The translations under genes and the position numbers were made by a program. From Deltaproteobacteria bacterium (GTDB lineage: Bacteria > Desulfobacterota_B > Binatia > Binatales > Binataceae), in contig JAKAVX010000132.1 of the NCBI GenBank assembly GCA_021827465.1, positions 1 to 6,993 of the forward strand: DNA of 6,993 nt, read 5' to 3'. The notes under the pieces were generated by a model that worked only from the letters and a program-made list of their open reading frames with translations, was not told the DNA's origin and made no database searches. Position 1 is the stretch's first letter, and the number at the start of each line of letters is the position of its first letter. Shown piece after piece: positions 6,025 through 6,993 of this stretch.

Positions 6025-6804
6025 ATGGTGGCGAGGGCGTTCGCTCTAATCTACGGCGCGCTGGCCTACCTCGTGTTCCTCGTGGCATTCCTGTACGCGG
6101 TAGGATTCGTCGGGGATCTCGTCGTTCCGAAGTCGATTGACTCGGGTTCCGGGTCGCCGCTCTCCGAGGCTGCGGCGATAAATCTCCTGCTGCTTGGGCT
6201 GTTCGCGGTTCAGCACAGCCTGATGGCCCGGTCCTGGTTCAAGCGCCGATGGACTCGGTTGATCCCCCGGGAACTTGAACGCAGCACCTATGTTCTGGTC
6301 GCAAGCCTTATTTTGCTGCTTCTGTTCTGGCAGTGGCGCCCGATGCCTCAACAGGTCTGGAGCGTCGGGAATTCGTTTGCCCGTCCGCTCATCATGGCGA
6401 TTTTCTGGCTCGGATGGGTCGTGGTGCTGCTCTCCACCTTTATGATCGATCACTTCGATCTGTTCGGGCTCAGGCAGTGTTACGCCCGGTTTCGCGATAT
6501 CGCCTACCGTCCTCCGGAGTTCAAGACCAGCGGCTTTTACGCGTACGTGCGTCATCCGATCATGGTCGGGTTCGTCATCGCGTTTTGGGCAGCGCCCGTG
6601 ATGTCGCTCGGCCATCTTTTGTTCGCGGTCGCCACCACCGGCTACGTCCTGCTCGCGCTTCAACTCGAAGAGCGCGACTTGCGCACGGCACACGGCGACG
6701 CGTACGCGCAGTATCAGACGCGGGTATCGATGCTCGTGCCGAAGGGACCGCCGGTGAAGGGCCGGATTCGGAAAATGATCGCTCGTTCCTTTCGATCCTC
6801 CTGA
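6025..6804 (+). CDS. mddA: Methanethiol S-methyltransferase (MddA)-like integral membrane protein, NnrU/isoprenylcysteine methyltransferase superfamily
   Basis: The 259-residue product resembles MddA, which methylates methanethiol with S-adenosylmethionine to give dimethyl sulfide. It is predicted to be an inner-membrane protein with about five hydrophobic segments (near residues 6-30, 50-67, 88-103, 119-140 and 179-212). Family-type motifs are QHSLMAR (63-69), ELERSTYVL (83-91), LFWQWRP (100-106), DHFDLFGLRQ (142-151), and the cofactor-binding core of this superfamily: GFYAYVRHPIMVGF (170-183) followed by MSLGHLLFA (193-201) and LEERDL (214-219), with GDAYAQY (224-230). The last 15 or so residues are basic and probably cytoplasmic. 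The start has an excellent GGAGGT. It is divergent from mnmE and appears to stand alone. The superfamily fold is certain from the RHP and EERDL motifs; the methanethiol substrate is inferred from whole-length resemblance, and some relatives annotated as NnrU or with no assigned function may do something else. Confidence 0.75.
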   Translation: MVARAFALIYGALAYLVFLVAFLYAVGFVGDLVVPKSIDSGSGSPLSEAAAINLLLLGLFAVQHSLMARSWFKRRWTRLIPRELERSTYVLVASLILLLLFWQWRPMPQQVWSVGNSFARPLIMAIFWLGWVVVLLSTFMIDHFDLFGLRQCYARFRDIAYRPPEFKTSGFYAYVRHPIMVGFVIAFWAAPVMSLGHLLFAVATTGYVLLALQLEERDLRTAHGDAYAQYQTRVSMLVPKGPPVKGRIRKMIARSFRSS

Positions 6805-6993
6805 GCTTGAGAGGCCATCTCACCTTCGGGGAATGCGAACATGGACATTGCCGACGTACGGGCGGCGCTGGCTCGGCTCGAGGGCGCGCGACCGCAATCG
6901 AGTTGATGCTCAAAAATAGCGGTGGATTGCGCCGGCCGAACCGGGCGGCAAGCTATCCTGTCGCGGGGCGTTTGCGCTCCGGGGATTGCAGTA
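6805..6993. other. Region without a recognisable gene after mddA
   Basis: These 189 bases hold only two tiny plus-strand frames: ATG at 6841 to TGA at 6906 (21 codons, poor ribosome site) and ATG at 6906, sharing a base with that stop (TGATG) and open for 29 codons to the window edge. Neither has a recognisable motif. The 3' end (about 6927-6993) could be the leader of a gene beyond the window, but I found no convincing promoter pair. Confidence 0.4.
6808..6822 (+). terminator. Small hairpin after the mddA-like gene
   Basis: TGAGA-GGCCA-TCTCA is a perfect five-base-pair stem with a five-base loop, starting three bases after the stop codon at 6802-6804. No T-run follows, so intrinsic termination is doubtful. 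Confidence 0.2.

Noticed and set aside
6575..6913. 112-codon minus-strand frame across the end of the mddA-like gene
   Set aside because: It is mostly opposite the conserved C-terminal part of the methyltransferase and has no recognisable domain.
1..6993. CRISPR arrays, insertion sequences, tRNA/rRNA genes, prophage or defence genes
   Set aside because: No regular direct repeats, transposase motifs, tRNA-like cloverleaf ends or rRNA signatures were seen; nearly all sequence is accounted for by housekeeping genes.

Overview
The window is a GC-rich stretch of bacterial chromosome from a conserved, origin-associated neighbourhood. Five genes lie on the minus strand in the order mnmE - mnmG - rsmG - parA - parB (read from high to low coordinates), and one divergent gene, an mddA-like membrane methyltransferase, lies on the plus strand. 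The parA/parB pair is of the chromosomal Soj/Spo0J type and two near-perfect parS sites are present, so this is a chromosome, probably close to oriC, rather than a plasmid or phage. Having both mnmE and mnmG argues against a typical actinomycete, because that group generally keeps only rsmG-parA-parB. GC-rich codon use and the gene order fit a high-GC proteobacterium or a neighbouring phylum such as Myxococcota, Desulfobacterota or Binatota. I cannot assign it more closely.

Layout: 1-723 is the 5' part of parB, cut by the window edge. 720-1526 is parA, overlapping parB by an ATGA. 1527-1688 is a leader holding parS site 1 and a candidate promoter. 1689-2423 is rsmG, whose start codon region is parS site 2. 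2431-4293 is mnmG. 4294-4406 is a spacer with an AT-rich pocket and a likely mnmG promoter. 4407-5789 is mnmE. 5790-6024 is a divergent intergenic region with a DnaA-box-like cluster. 6025-6804 is the mddA-like gene. 6805-6993 shows no convincing gene.

The genes fall into three jobs. MnmE and MnmG together modify the wobble uridine of certain tRNAs. RsmG methylates 16S rRNA. ParA, ParB and parS position and segregate the replicated origin region. The plus-strand gene looks like a methanethiol S-methyltransferase (dimethyl sulfide formation) and has no obvious functional link to the others. It sits where rnpA-yidC-jag often lie upstream of mnmE, so the usual synteny is broken there.

No new system is evident. 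The points worth a second look are the two parS sites bracketing rsmG (one fused to its start codon), a possible DnaA-binding cluster upstream of mnmE, and the mddA-like gene at a synteny breakpoint.
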